NCBI RefSeq assembly: GCF_963169125.1
Contig: NC_084794.1
Coordinates: 115,544,358 to 115,608,357 of the forward strand
Reading direction: 5' to 3'
Origin: Humulus lupulus
Lineage: Eukaryota > Streptophyta > Magnoliopsida > Rosales > Cannabaceae
Length of the DNA stretch: 64,000 nucleotides
Under the pieces are notes generated by a model that was given only the letters and a program-made list of their open reading frames with translations, did not search any database and was not told the origin of the DNA. Of the stretch, positions 44,925-56,959 are shown piece by piece; within the stretch, counting starts at the first letter, position 1; each line of letters starts with the position of its first letter. Position numbers and translations under genes: made by a program.

Positions 44925-45340
44925 ATTATTATCTCACATCATTTATTGTCACATCACTTTCTCTCTCATTAGTTTTTCTCACACCACCTTCTCTCATTAG
45001 TTTTTCTCACATCACTTTCTATCTCATTAGTTCTTCTCACATCACTTTCTATCTCATTAGTTTTTCTCACATCACTTTCTATCTAATCATTTTCTCTCTT
45101 CTCACTTTCTCTAACATTAGTTTCTCTCCTTACTTTCTATCTCCTTATTTTCTCTCACATCACTTTCTCTCTCTTTATTTTTTCGCATCACTTTCTCTCA
45201 CATTATTTTTTCTTTGCTCACTTTCTATCTCCTCATTTTCTCTCTCTCTTTACTTTCTTTCCCACCACTTTCTCTTATTTTTTCTTGCATCAATTTCTCT
45301 CTTTTCAATTTCTCTTTAATCACTTTTTCTTTCACATTAC
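44925..45340. repeat. CT-rich imperfect tandem repeat
   Basis: Units like TTTCTCACATCACTTTCTATC followed by TCATTAG (about 28-30 bases) repeat with decay. They give a one-sided pyrimidine tract whose plus-strand reading looks like a Ser/Leu/Phe-rich ORF (44717-45319). That ORF has no real gene features. Confidence 0.7.
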
Positions 45341-45904
45341 TTTATCATTATTTATTACAAAATTTTAAAAGATTTTTCTCTTTGTAAATGTATTTATTAA
45401 TTTTTTAATTAAGAATTTCTTTCAAAAAATTATTTTTAGAAAACATTAACCAATCACATCTTGTTTTTTGAAAACTACAAAAATAATTTTCCGTTCTTAT
45501 TTCTAAAATCATAGCTTTGAAAACATAACACAGAAAACAATGCCAAACATGCCCTTAAATTCTAGGGTTATTATAGTCCTTTCATAATTTCACAAATATT
45601 ATTATTAAATCATTTTTAATAATAATGTGATAAATAAAATAAAGAAAATAGAATTAAAATTCATATCATATTATTAATTATTATTATACTCACAATAATA
45701 ATATTCACAAAATACATAATTAAAATTAACCAAAAAAATAATTTTTTACTAGGCAATATGCTCATGCCGAGATTTTATTACTAGACAATATACTCATGCT
45801 CATGAAATCAAATTTTTTTAATTATCCTTAAAATTCCGTACATATTTAAACTTATAAATACTAAAGACAAAAAAAAGTACCATCTCGAACAAGTGAATAT
45901 TACA

Positions 45905-45914
45905 ATTATCCCCT
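45905..45914 (-). other. Polypurine tract of the minus chromovirus
   Basis: Minus-strand TGAGGGGATAAT abuts the LTR start TGTAATATTC. It mirrors the plus Tekay tract AAGGAGGGGATAG before its 3' LTR. Confidence 0.7.
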
Positions 45915-45940
45915 CATGAAAAGAAATTTCGACCCAAAAT

Positions 45941-48900
45941 TTACTTAAACAATTTAGAATGCTGCTGTCGCATATTTGATTCTAGCTCTCATGTCCTCTC
46001 TTGAACAACACTATTCCTCCACAAGTTTTCACTAATGAAATGGTCTTATTTGTTTAAACCATGTCTTTACAATCAAGAACCTTCACTAGACGGTCATCAA
46101 AAGATAAATGCTCTTGCAAATCCAACGTTTCATAACTCAGCACATGAGTCAGATCCGACACATATTTTCAAAGTTGTGACACATGAACTACATTGTGAAC
46201 TCTTGATAATGATGGTGGTAACGCTACCTTGTAAGCATATCTCTTACTATGTCCAAAATCTCAATAAGCCCAACGTATCCAGGACTTAGCTTTTCTTTCT
46301 TGCCAAGCCTTTTCACTTTGATTCCCTTTTGTGGCAACACACGAAGAAAGACATGATCACCTACTTTGAACTCAACATGTCTCCACTTCAGGTCTGCATA
46401 GGATTTCTGCCTATTTTGCACAGTGACCATCCTAGCCCTGATCTTTTGTATAGCCTTGTTGGTATGCTGAACAACATTTATCCCAAGAAACTTGCTTCCT
46501 CCGATTTGTCCCAATGAAGTGGTGATTTACACATCCTTCTATACAACATCTCATAAGGCACTACACCAATGGTAGACTGACAATTTTTGTTGTGTGAAAA
46601 TTAAATTAATTACAAGCACTTACTCCACGACCCTTGGAAGTCTATAACATATGCCCTTAGCATATCCTCCAAGATTTGATGTGTTATTTCGGTTTGGCCA
46701 TTTGTCTTCAGATTGTATGCAGTACTAAACTTTAACCGTGTTCCTATCACTTTCTGTAGACTTCCTCAAAATGACGACGTAAACCGAGCATCCTTATCAC
46801 ACACTATTGAGTAAGGTGTTCCATGCAACCTTACTATATCGTTTACGTATAGTTTTGCAAACTGATCCATGGAAAAAGTCATGCGTACTGGTAGAAAATG
46901 GGCTGACGTTGTATACCTATCCATAATTACACAAACGACATCATGTTGTTTGGTAGTCTTAGGCAACCCTGTCACAAAATCCACAGATATTTCTTCCCAT
47001 TTCCATTCTGAAAAGATTTAGCAGGGCAACAATCCTGCTGGTCTTTGTTGCTCTGCCTTAACTTGTTGACAAGTTAAGCATTTTGCCACATAATCTACTA
47101 CATCCTTTTTCATACCAGGCCACCAATACAATGCTTTCAAATCATGATACATATTAGTGGTCCCGTTTGTGGCAACAAACGAAGAAAGATATGATCACCT
47201 ACTTTGAACTCAACATGTCTCCGCTTCAAGTCTGCATAGGATTTCTGCCTAGTTTACACAATGACCATCCTAGCCCTCATCTTTTGTATAGCCTTGTTGG
47301 TATGCTGAACAACATTTTTTTTCCAAGAAACTTGCTTTCCTCTAATTCATCCTAATGAAGTGGTGATTTACACATCCTTCTATACAACATCTCATAAGGT
47401 GCTATTCAAATGGCAGACTAATAGATTTTGTTGTAGGAACACTAAATTAATGACAATTACTTACTCCACGACCCTTGGAAGTCTATAACACATGCCCTCA
47501 GCATATCCTGCAAGATTTGATGTGTTCTTTCAATTTGGCCATCTGTCTTTGGATTGTATACAGTATTGAACTTTAACTGCGTTCCCATAACTTTCTTTAG
47601 ACTTGCTCAAAATGACGACGTAAACCGAGCATCCTTATCACACACTATTAAGTATGGTGTTCCATGAAACCTTACTATCTCGTTTACGTATAGTTTTGCA
47701 AACTGATCCATGGAAAAAAGTCATGCCTACTGGTAGAAAATGGGCTGACGTTTTATACCTATCCACAACTACCCAAACTACATCATGTTGTTTGCTAGTC
47801 TTAGGCAACCCTATCACAAAATCCACATATATTTCTTCCAATTTCCATTCTGGGAGATTTAACAGTGCAACAATCCTGCTGGTCTTTGTTGCTCTGCCTT
47901 AACTTGTTGACAAGTTAGGCATTTTGCCACATAATCTACTACATCCTTTTTCATACTAGGCCACCAATACAATGCTTTCAGATCATGATACATCTTAGTG
48001 GTCCTGGGGTTAACTAAGTATGGTGTAGTATGAGCTTCTACAAGTATCTCCTTTTTAAACTCCTCATTATCTAGCACACATACAAGTCCCTTGAGCATTA
48101 TCAGTCTAGTATCTGACATGGTGTAATCCTTGGATCGTCATTTTGAATTTCTTGCTTTTGTTCACTCAGCCTCTTATCTGTCTGTTGTCTCTCCTTAATT
48201 CTTTCTATCAAATTTTATTGAAGTGTAACATTATTAAGTTGTTTGGTGATCAATTCTATATTTGCTCATTCCATGTCCTCTAGAAGCTTTCCAGATACTC
48301 CTTGTAAGGTAGAAGCCATTCTAGGACCTCTGCGACTAAGATCATCACCTATTACATTAGCCTTACCTGGATGATACATTATCTCATAGTCATAATCTTT
48401 AACCAAAACCAACCACCTTATCTGTCTCATATTTAATTCCTTCTGTGTGAAGTAGTACCCAAGACTTGTGATCAGTGTAAATTTCACATTTAACCCCATA
48501 GAGATAACAATGCCATATCTTCAGTGAAAACACGCTTGCAACTAACTCCAGGTCATGAGTTAGATTCCTTTGTATATATTGTTTTAATTGCCTCAAAGCA
48601 TAGGCGATCACCTTTCAAGCCTGAATCAGAACACAACCTAACCTTTGTTTTGATGAGTCACAGTACCACAAACTGTCCTTCATCAAGCGGTAAGCTGAGT
48701 ACAGGTGCTGATATAAGTAATTCCTTTAAATCTTGAATACTTTGTTCACACTTGTCTGACCAATTGAACTTCAGATCCTTTCTTGTTAACTCTATTAAAG
48801 GTGTAGCTATCTTCGAGAAACCTTCAACAAACCTCCTGCTAAACCCAGAAAACTTATGATCTGAGAGGCATTGTTTGGTCTATGCCATTCCTTCACAACA

Positions 48901-50054
48901 TCAATCTTATGGCTCCACCATGATTCCCCCATTAGTGACAATATGCCCCAAAAATGCAACTTCGGACAACAATAATTCATACTTCTTATACTTTGCATAC
49001 AATTGATGTTCTCTCAATCGCTGTAAGGTCAAACGTAGATGTTCCTCATGCTCTTCCTCTATTTTAGAGTAAACTCGTTTATCATCTATAAATACGATGA
49101 CAAACTGATCCAAATACTCTTTATAAAACTAATTCATAAGGTCCATAAAAGCTCCCGGGGCATTCGTGAGTCCAAATGACATCACCATGAATTCATAATG
49201 TCCATACCGCATTCTAAAAGTTATCTTTGGTATGTCCTTGTTTTTTATCCTCAGCTGGTGGTATCTTGACCGAAGGTCAATTTTTGAAAATACCTTCGTC
49301 CCTTGAAGCTGGTCCAACATATCATCAATCCTTGGCAATGAATATCGATTCTTTATCGTCAGCTTGTTCAGCTCCCGGTAATTGATACACATTCTCATTG
49401 TCCCATCTTTCTTCTTTACAAACAGAATCGGTGCGCCCCATGTAGAGTAGCTAGGTCTGATAAACCCTAGCTTAAGCATTTCCTCCAAGTGTACCTTGAG
49501 CTCTGTAACTTTGGTGGTACCATCCTATATGGTTCCCGAGATATTGGTGTTGTCCCTACCATTAGGTCTATCACAAACTCAATTTCTCTGTGCAGTGGTA
49601 GTGCTGGCAATTCTTCAAGGAAGACATCAAGGAATTCAACCACTGCTTTTGTTTCCTCCGACTTTCTTTCCATTACCTTAGTATCATCGACCATATTTAC
49701 TAGGTGCCCCAAGCACCCATCTTGCAACATCTCCCAAGCCTTCATCACTGAAATGATAGGAGTTTGAGGTTTCTTGCCTGTGCCCCTAAACTCGAACCAT
49801 TCCTCCCCTTCCAGTGTGAATACTACCTTCTTCTACAAGCAATGAATAGACGGTCTGTATTTGTTTTTAGAAATTTTGTTCCCAAGTTTACATCGAAGTC
49901 AACTAGGTCTAAAACAATTAGATCTACAAACAATTCTCTACCATCAATCCATATAGGTATAATGCTAAGCTAATTTATAGAAACTACTACCTCCCCATAT
50001 GGTAACATGGTCCCAAACCCCACATCAAACAATTCAATGGATTTATTCACATGA
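45941..50054 (-). pseudogene. pol: Chromovirus protease end, RT, RNase H, integrase and chromodomain, decayed
   Basis: [58 protein letters not shown] and [13 protein letters not shown] (usually DDILVYS). RNase H remnant: [20 protein letters not shown] and [14 protein letters not shown]. Integrase zinc site: YLVNPRTTKMYHDLKALYWW and YVAKCLTCQQVKAEQQRPAG. Core: MDFVTGLPKTTKQHDVVCVI (Asp), IVCDKDARFTSSF (Asp). The C-terminus (46514-46224) has SYADLKWRHVEFKVGDHVFL. A frameshifted chromodomain remnant (LVKVLDCKDMV ... ESNMRQQHSKLFK) ends at 45941. An 838 bp segment of the integrase is tandemly duplicated. The protease is cut by the Tekay insertion. Confidence 0.85.
46331..48006 (-). repeat. 838 bp tandem duplication within integrase
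   Basis: Positions 46331-47165 and 47169-48006 are near-identical, each starting GTGGCAACA-ACGAAGAAAGA and ending at TCATGATACAT-TTAGTGGTCC. Each copy carries private substitutions and small indels (for example TTTATCCC versus TTTTTTTTCC), so the duplication is not very recent. Confidence 0.9.
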
Positions 50055-52274
50055 CGTAGCATCCCAATTTCGCTAATAAGGCTTGGGGCCTTGATTAGCA
50101 TGCCTGGAGGGCAATAAGTGATTTATTATATTAATGTGTGAATTTGATGAGTATGAGATTAGAAATGCACGTTTAGGTGAATTAAATATGCATGTGGGCC
50201 CCATTTGGTTATTAGGGGCATGTTTGTAATTTTACCCTGTTGAGGGTATGAATGCAATATTTGTGATTATTGTGATCTTTACCACGTGTGAGTGGTGATA
50301 TATTTGAGATGCACAATCTGAGATAGTCCTACGAAGCGGTTTAGCTAGGAAGTCACAACGGGACTCGATACCCGACTCGGGGCAAGTCAAGGGATATTTT
50401 GGGCATTAGACATTTAATTGGGGTTATTGGGTTATGAAAATAAATATTTGGAGATATATTTGAAGTTAGAGCATTTAGGAGGGAATGTCAGGGAAATTTA
50501 CCATATTGCCCTCAAGGACGTTTTTGGTACCCCGACCCTTGGAGGTAACTTAACTGACCTAGGTTAAGTAAGACAAAACATAAGAAACACTCAGAAACTT
50601 AGCATAAACTGACCCTATCTCCCTTTTCTTTCCCTCTTGTTTTCTCTAAACTTTACCAAGGGAAACATTGAAGCTTAAGCAAGGAATTGGGGCATTAGAC
50701 TTGAGGATTAGCTCAGTTTCAACTTGTGGATTCAAGCAGAAGTTAAGGTAAGATTTGAATTGTGATTTTAGCCATTAAATTCTATAGTTCTTGGCTAAGT
50801 TTTAGCTTTCTTGAGTCTTTGAAGTTGAAGATTGAATTTGGGATTTGATGAGGTTTTAGGCCAACTTTTTGTTAGGTTTTGTTGTTGGGACCATTCTAGA
50901 ACTACTGTGATGATTAAATTGAGTTGTGGGATTGATTTTAGGTTTAATTGGCTGGGTTTTGGTTGTTAAAATGGGGGATTTTCTGGGTTTGAAGGCGCCG
51001 GTCCGCGACTCTATTCTTGGTGAGCCGCAACCTTCTAGAACAGATGGGAGGCGAGGATGAAGGGCGGGCCGCGGCGCCCCTTTGGTTGGGCCGCGGCACG
51101 CGTCTGTAGAAAGGGGAGGCTGAGCCTCTGGTTGAGGTGTGCCACAGCACAAGGCAGTGGGTTGCGGCTCTTAAGGGGCTTTTGTAACACGAGAAGGTTT
51201 TTGGCTTGGGAATCCAAAAGTTAAGGCTCAGGATGAATTTTATCACGCAGATTGATAGAATTCAAGGTCTCGCAGACTAAAATTTCATTCCAAAGCTATT
51301 TAATGGATTAGAGCTTGATGGATGGATGTTGTTGATATGTTGTGACTAGGTTTTCAATGAGGCTCGGACTAGGGAGACTATGCTCAGGATATCGGTGCTC
51401 GGGAATATTGGGACACAAGTAAGAAAACTGTTGTACTCGTAGAGTAGGGCGTGGCCCTATAGTTTGTTTTGCAGGGCACAACCCTATGTGATTGTGCTGC
51501 AGGGCGTAGCCCTATTGTTTATGTATTTGTTGATTATATGCTATGTATTGCATATCTTAGAATTGACGGCAAGGTCCGGGAATAGCGAAGGCCGAGAACG
51601 GCAGGAAGCCGAGTACGGCAAGGGGTCGGAAACGGCGTTAAGCACATGGAGTGCGAGGCTGAGTATGACAAAGGGCCGGGAGCGGCGTTGAGAACGCAGA
51701 GTGCAAGTCACCAGGGTGAGACTCTTCTTGGATGCTTGAGACATCCTCATAGTGTAGACCGCGAACCCAGGGCCTGGTAAAGTGCCTGGGACGGCATGGC
51801 CGCTATGTGTTTAGCCTGTTGGCTGCCTTGTTGTATGCTAATTGATAGTTATGCATATGTTGATTGTTTGTGTTGAGTTTTCTTGCTGGTCTTTGGCTCA
51901 TGGCTACTCTATTGTCCAGGTAAGGGTAAGGGAAAGGTCGACCAACCATGAGTACGGAGAACGTGGAGCGACGTGTACATGTTTGGCCTGCCTGGCTACG
52001 ATGGTCAGGGGTATTTTTTGGTGATATTGTGTCTCATTCTATGTTTTGTCGTTTATTCGACTTTAATCATATTTTTGAGCTGTAAATATTTCTAAACAGT
52101 AATTTTGGGATCCCAAATGTATAATGCTTTATAATTTCAATGAATGATCACCTTTCCAAATTAAATGACTTTTATTATAGTTTAGCTACACTTTTAACCT
52201 AAAACCTCGATTAGCGAGTTAATTGTATTTTTAAAACTCACTTAGTAACAACTCTAAGGAAGTAGGGCGTTACA
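50055..52274 (+). repeat. 5' LTR of Tekay
   Basis: 2,220 bp; the first base is mutated (CGTAGC for TGTAGC), ending GGGCGTTACA. It has a GGCCGCGGCG patch (50995-51130), three AGGGC-GCCCT mini-hairpins (51448-51515), a tandem pair of CGG-rich 50-mers (51610-51710) and a splice-donor-like CCAG then GTAAGGG at 51920. Confidence 0.95.
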
Positions 52275-52599
52275 ACTTGGTATCAGAGTGAGACAAGGTT
52301 TATGGTTCCTGGAGATTGACCGAACATGTACGCTCGCTGCCAGTGACAAGCTCGACTCAGGGTTGGTTGGTAATGATTGAATTGTGTGCTTGATTATGTG
52401 CTTAAGTGCCCTGTTTGCCTGATTATTTTATATAGAGCATGATGAATTAGTTAACATATGCATGATGTTAGGGCATGGCCCTTTGAGTGTTGTATGCTAT
52501 TTGTGTACTGTGGATTGTTGTTATGGTTGGTTGATTTGAATTGGAAGGATGTTTTGGACGTTGTTATCATGCCTGATGAGCGGCATCGTTGAATTGCAG
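51920..52599 (+). other. Predicted 680 nt leader intron from LTR to gag
   Basis: The donor CCAG then GTAAGGG is in the LTR and the acceptor TTGAATTGCAG ends at 52599, fourteen bases before the gag ATG. The intron would remove the LTR tail and primer site from a spliced mRNA. It is inferred from consensus sites only; the donor is conserved in related LTRs of the window. Confidence 0.4.
52278..52289 (+). other. Primer-binding site of Tekay
   Basis: TGGTATCAGAGT lies three bases after the LTR end; initiator Met-tRNA type. Confidence 0.88.
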
Positions 52600-52612
52600 G
52601 CATATTGTTGAA

Positions 52613-53542
52613 ATGCCTCGACAATCAACCAGACTCCGCGACAATAGGGCTGAGGATGACAACCAGGGTTAGGACCCTCCACCTGCCCCATAGAATTGGC
52701 AACAGTTGTTTGCCGACATGGAAGCCAAACTGCACTGAACAGAAGAAGAGCTTTGACAACTGAGGCAACAAGCCCCTCCTCAGGGCATTGGGTTGCAGAT
52801 TCAGCAGGCTGTGGCACCAGTGCTAGTTCAGCATGTTATGGAGAATAGGTGGGAACCTTTGTATGAGAGGTTCAGGAAGCAGTATCTTCCCACCTTTGAG
52901 GGTAGACCAGACCCACTGTGGGCAGAGCAGTGGATGAATATGATTTCTTCCATCTTGGATTTCATGAGGGTGGAAGGGAATGAGAGGGTAGCTTATTCTA
53001 CTTTGAGATTTGATTGGTTGGCGAAGTTCGTACCAGATTTGGTGCTGACTAATGCGGTATGAAGGGATCGTTTTGTGCGGGGATTGAATGTCATGGTCGC
53101 CCGTGATGTTTAGATAACTTTGGACCCAGGGACTACCACGTATGCTCAGGTAGTGGACAAGGCCCTTATAGCTGAGGGGGCCGAGGATTAGATATGGAGA
53201 GAGAGCGCTGCTAGGTGCGAAGCTAGGAGGACGATGCCTCCTTCTACCAGATCTAGTCAGGGTAGTTGCCCCAGTGAGTAGAAGATAAAGGCCCCAAATT
53301 TTTTCGTTCCTCCTAGCTCGGACAGGAGGGCACGGGGTGCTTTTAGTGGCCATTAGGGCGGGGGTGACAATTGGAGGAGTTTCCCAGTGTGTCCTCGGTG
53401 TAGATGATGACATCAGGGAGAGTCCAGGATCAGGGGCTGCTTTATTTGTGGGAGTATCAATCATTTGAAGAAGGACTTCCCATAAGCCAGGAAAGAGGAG
53501 CTGAAGCAGAGCAACAACCTCGCTCCTACCAGAGTATTCACC
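52613..53542 (+). pseudogene. gag: Tekay gag with many stops
   Basis: The ATG at 52613 starts MPRQSTRLRDNRAEDDNQG. The gag core (52793-53062) has YERFRKQYLPTFEGRPDPLW and YSTLRFDWLAKFVPD. The zinc knuckle near 53430 reads as CFICGSINHLKKDFP with the last Cys lost (family: CX2CX4HX4C). About a dozen in-frame stops are present, most at sites where one C-to-T change would restore Gln or Arg. Confidence 0.85.
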
Positions 53543-56500
53543 TTGACCCAGACGGAGGCTGAGGCTAGCCCTACGGTCATGACAGGTCAGATTTATAGTG
53601 CTGGTTCTTCTTTTACTGCATTGATTGATTCGGGGGCTACTCATTCATTTGTGTCTGCTAGAGTGATAAATCAGCTCTGTAGACCTAGTGAGTTGTATGC
53701 TAGGGGATTTCAGACTTTGTTGCCGACTGAGGAACTAGTAGTCTCTAGGAGATGGATTAGAGCATTTCCAGTAGAGATAGACGGTAGAGAGTTGGATGTT
53801 GATCTAATTGAGTTAACGATGGATAACTTCGATATGATTCTAGGGATGGATTGGCTATCGAAGTATGGGGCGACAATTGACTGCAAACGCAGGATGGTGA
53901 CTTTTGAACCAAAAGGGGAGGTGCCCTTTGTGTTTGTTGGGACAATTAGTAGATCGCAAGTACCTATGATTTCAGCACTGAAGGCTAAAGACCTAATGCA
54001 GGAAGGTTGCATAGGATTCCTAGCGAACGTTGTGGATACCTCTAGGGTTGTATCGGTTGGACCGAGTGAGACCAGATTAGTATGTGAGTTTCTAGATCTA
54101 TTTCCATCGGACTTTCCAGGGTTGCTGCCACAGCGAGAGATCAAGTTTGTTATAGAGTTGGCGCCAGCAGTGGAGCCAATATCTAGGACATCTTATAGAA
54201 TTGCTCCAGCGAAGTTGAAGGAATTGAAGATTCAGCTGCAGGAGTTACTGGATTTGGGATTCATCAGACCACGTTTCTCGCCATGGGGTGCTCCCATGTT
54301 GTTCTTCAAAGAAGAAAGATGGATCTCTTAGGATGTGTATTGACTACAGGGAGCTGAACAAGTTAACAATTAAGAACAAGTATCCTCTACCTAGGATCGA
54401 CGACTTGTTTGATCAGTTACAGGGGAAGACAATGTTCTCTAAGATCGATCTCTGGTCAGGTTATCACCAGTTAAGGATTAAAGAGGAGGACATACCAAAG
54501 ACTGCTTTCCGCATGAGATATGGACACTATGAATTCTTGGTTATGTCATTTGGATTAATCAACGCCCCAACAACTTTTATGGATATGATGAATAGGGTTT
54601 TCAAGGACTACTTGGACAAGTTCGTGATTGTGTTTATTGATGACATATTGGTGTATTCTCGATCAGAGACAGAGCATGAGCAATAATTACGCATGGTATT
54701 GCAGCGATTGAGAGAGCATAGGTTATATGCTAAGTTCAACAAGTGTGAGTTTTGGCTACTGCAAGTCACATTTCTGAGCCATATTGTCAGTAAGGAGGGG
54801 ATTTTGGTTGACCCAAGTAAGATTGAGGCAATGAGAGACTGGCCTAGACCGAGCAGTGTCCCGGAAGTTAGGAGCTTTCTGGGATTAGCAGGGTATTATC
54901 AACAGTTCGTTGAGGGGTTATCCAGGATAGCCACATCGCTGACTGAATTGATGAGGAAGAAACTAAGTATGTATGGATATACAGGTGTGATCACCGCTCC
55001 GGTATTGAGTCTGCCGACAGACAATGAGAAGTTTGTGGTTTATTGTGATACTTCCAGACATGGTTTAGGGTGTGTGCTGATGCAAGCCGGAAAGGTGATA
55101 TCCTATGCATTGAGGCAGTTAAAGGAGTACGAGCAGAGATATCCCACGCATGATTTGGAGTTGTCAAAGATTGTATTTGCGCTTGAGGTTTGGAGACATT
55201 ATCTGTATGGTGAGAAGTTCAAAATTTACACCGCCCATAAGAGTTTGAAGTACTACTTTACTCAGAGGGATCTAAATATGCACCAGAGACGGTGGCTAGA
55301 ATTGGTAAAGGATAATGATTGTGATATCTTATACCATCCTGGGAAGGCTAATGGTGTGGCTGATACATCGAGTTGGAAGGTCCCAGGAGAATTGTTCAGT
55401 TCGAGGCAAATATCTAATAAGTTAGTTGAGGAGATGACTAGAGCGGGTATAGAATTGGTTGTTGGTCGGTTAGCCAACATCACTCTTCAGTCTACACTCC
55501 TTGAGAGGATCAAGGAATCATAGGGGGAGGATCCCCAGTTGAGAGGGCTTAGAGAGAGTGACTTGGTCAGAGCGGCTAAGGACTTCTCTATCTCGGAGAT
55601 GGGACTACTGAAGTACAAGGGTTGGATCTGTGTTCCGAAGGATTCTGGTATCTAGCGAGAGATCTTGGATGAATCTCATAACACTCCCTATTCTTTACAT
55701 CCAGGTACGACGAAGATGTACCAAGATTTGTGAACCTTGTATTGGTGGTCCGGAATGAAGAGGGAAGTGGTGGACTATGTGGCCAAGTGCTTAACTTCTC
55801 AGTAGGTAAAGGCTGAACATCATAGGCTAGCAAGGTTATTGTAGCCTCTAGGGGTCCTAGAGTGGAAGTGGGAGGATATCACCATGGAATTCGTGGTTGG
55901 TTTTCCGAAGACCGTGCAACAACATGATTCAGTGTGGGTGATCGTGGATAGGTATACCAAATCTGCCCACTTCTTGCCTGTTAGGACGACTTATACTGTG
56001 GAGCAGTATGCAGAATTGTATGAGAAGGAAATTGTTCGACTTCATGGGGCTTCGAGGTCCATAGTGTTCAACAGGGACCCCACCTTCACCTCCAATTTTT
56101 GGGAGAGCTTGCAGAAGGCTATGGACACGCAATTGAGGTTTAGTACTGCTTATCATCCTCACACGAACGAATAGTATGAGAGGACAATTTAGATACTAGA
56201 AGATATGCTATGAGCCTGTGTGCTGGATTTTGGGGGATCTTGGAGTAAGTATCTTCCTTTGATTGAGCCTTCGTACAACAACAGTTATCAGGTGACTATC
56301 GGAGTGGCTCCGTGTGAGATGTTATATGGGAGGAAGTGCAGATCACATATCCATTGGGATAAGACAGGTGAGAAGAGATACTTGGGTCCTAAGATGGTTC
56401 AGAGGACCAATGAGGCAATTGAAAAGATTAGAGCTTGAATGCTCGCCTCCCAAAGTCGCCAGAAGAGTTACTTGGACTTGAAACGCAGGAGTGTAGAGTT

Positions 56501-56924
56501 TCAAGTAGGTGATCATGTGTTTCTTAGGGTTTCTCCCTTGAGAGGAGTGAAACCATTTAGCGTTCGGGACAAGCTGAGCCCTAGGTTTGTTGGCCCCTTT
56601 GAGATTCTGGAACGGGTTGGAGAGGTAGCTTACAGATTGGTGATGCCTCCAGCTCTAACAGGAGTTCATGATGTTTTTCACGTGTCCATGCTCCGGAAGT
56701 ATGTATCAGATTCTACGCATGTACTTAGTTATGAGAACTTGGAGCTAGACCAGGACTTATCATATGAGGAGAAACCGGTTCAAATTCTCGATCGGAAGGA
56801 TAAAGTCTTGCGAAGGAAGACCATTTCCTGGGTGAAAGTGCTATGGAGGAACATGAAGGTTGAGGAGGTGACGTGGGAACTTGAGTCAGATATGCGGGAG
56901 CGGTATCCCAAGTTATTCAGGTAA
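53543..56924 (+). pseudogene. pol: Tekay protease-RT-RNase H-integrase-chromodomain
   Basis: Protease: ALIDSGATHSFVSARVINQL and [77 protein letters not shown] and [10 protein letters not shown]. RNase [21 protein letters not shown] and [14 protein letters not shown] (usual TDH is TAH). Integrase: zinc-site Cys lost (AKCLTSQ for CLTCQ), ITMEFVVGFPKT (usual MDFV) and IVFNRDPTFTSNFWE (usual SDRDP). All three changes hit key positions, so integrase is dead. The final 161 residues include GDHVFLRVSPLRGVKPF and the chromodomain RRKTISWVKVLWRNMKVEEV then TWELESDMRE. One frameshift lies near 54300 and there are several stops. Confidence 0.92.
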
Positions 56925-56945
56925 TTTTGAGGACGAAATTTATGT

Positions 56946-56959
56946 AAGGAGGGGATAGT
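56946..56959 (+). other. Polypurine tract of Tekay
   Basis: AAGGAGGGGATAGT directly precedes TGTAGCGTCC. Confidence 0.85.

Larger units (their letters stand above)
41826..45904 (-). repeat. 3' LTR of the minus chromovirus
   Basis: TGTAACACCTCG to GAATATTACA on the plus strand, 4,079 bp including at least a 490 bp CACTA fragment and a pyrimidine-rich repeat. The right edge is fixed by the adjoining polypurine tract. It contains the conserved LTR block (42100-42180) with the splice-donor-like CTAG then GTAAAG on the minus strand (GT at 42131-42130). Confidence 0.8.

Noticed and set aside
44717..45319. 200-residue Ser/Leu/Phe-rich plus-strand ORF
   Set aside because: It reads through the CACTA end and a CT-rich tandem repeat; the apparent membrane protein is a composition artefact.
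50856..51246. Overlapping Pro/Arg-rich ORFs in the Tekay 5' LTR, repeated at 57761-58152
   Set aside because: They arise from the GC-rich patch; frames differ between the two LTRs and there is no coding signature.
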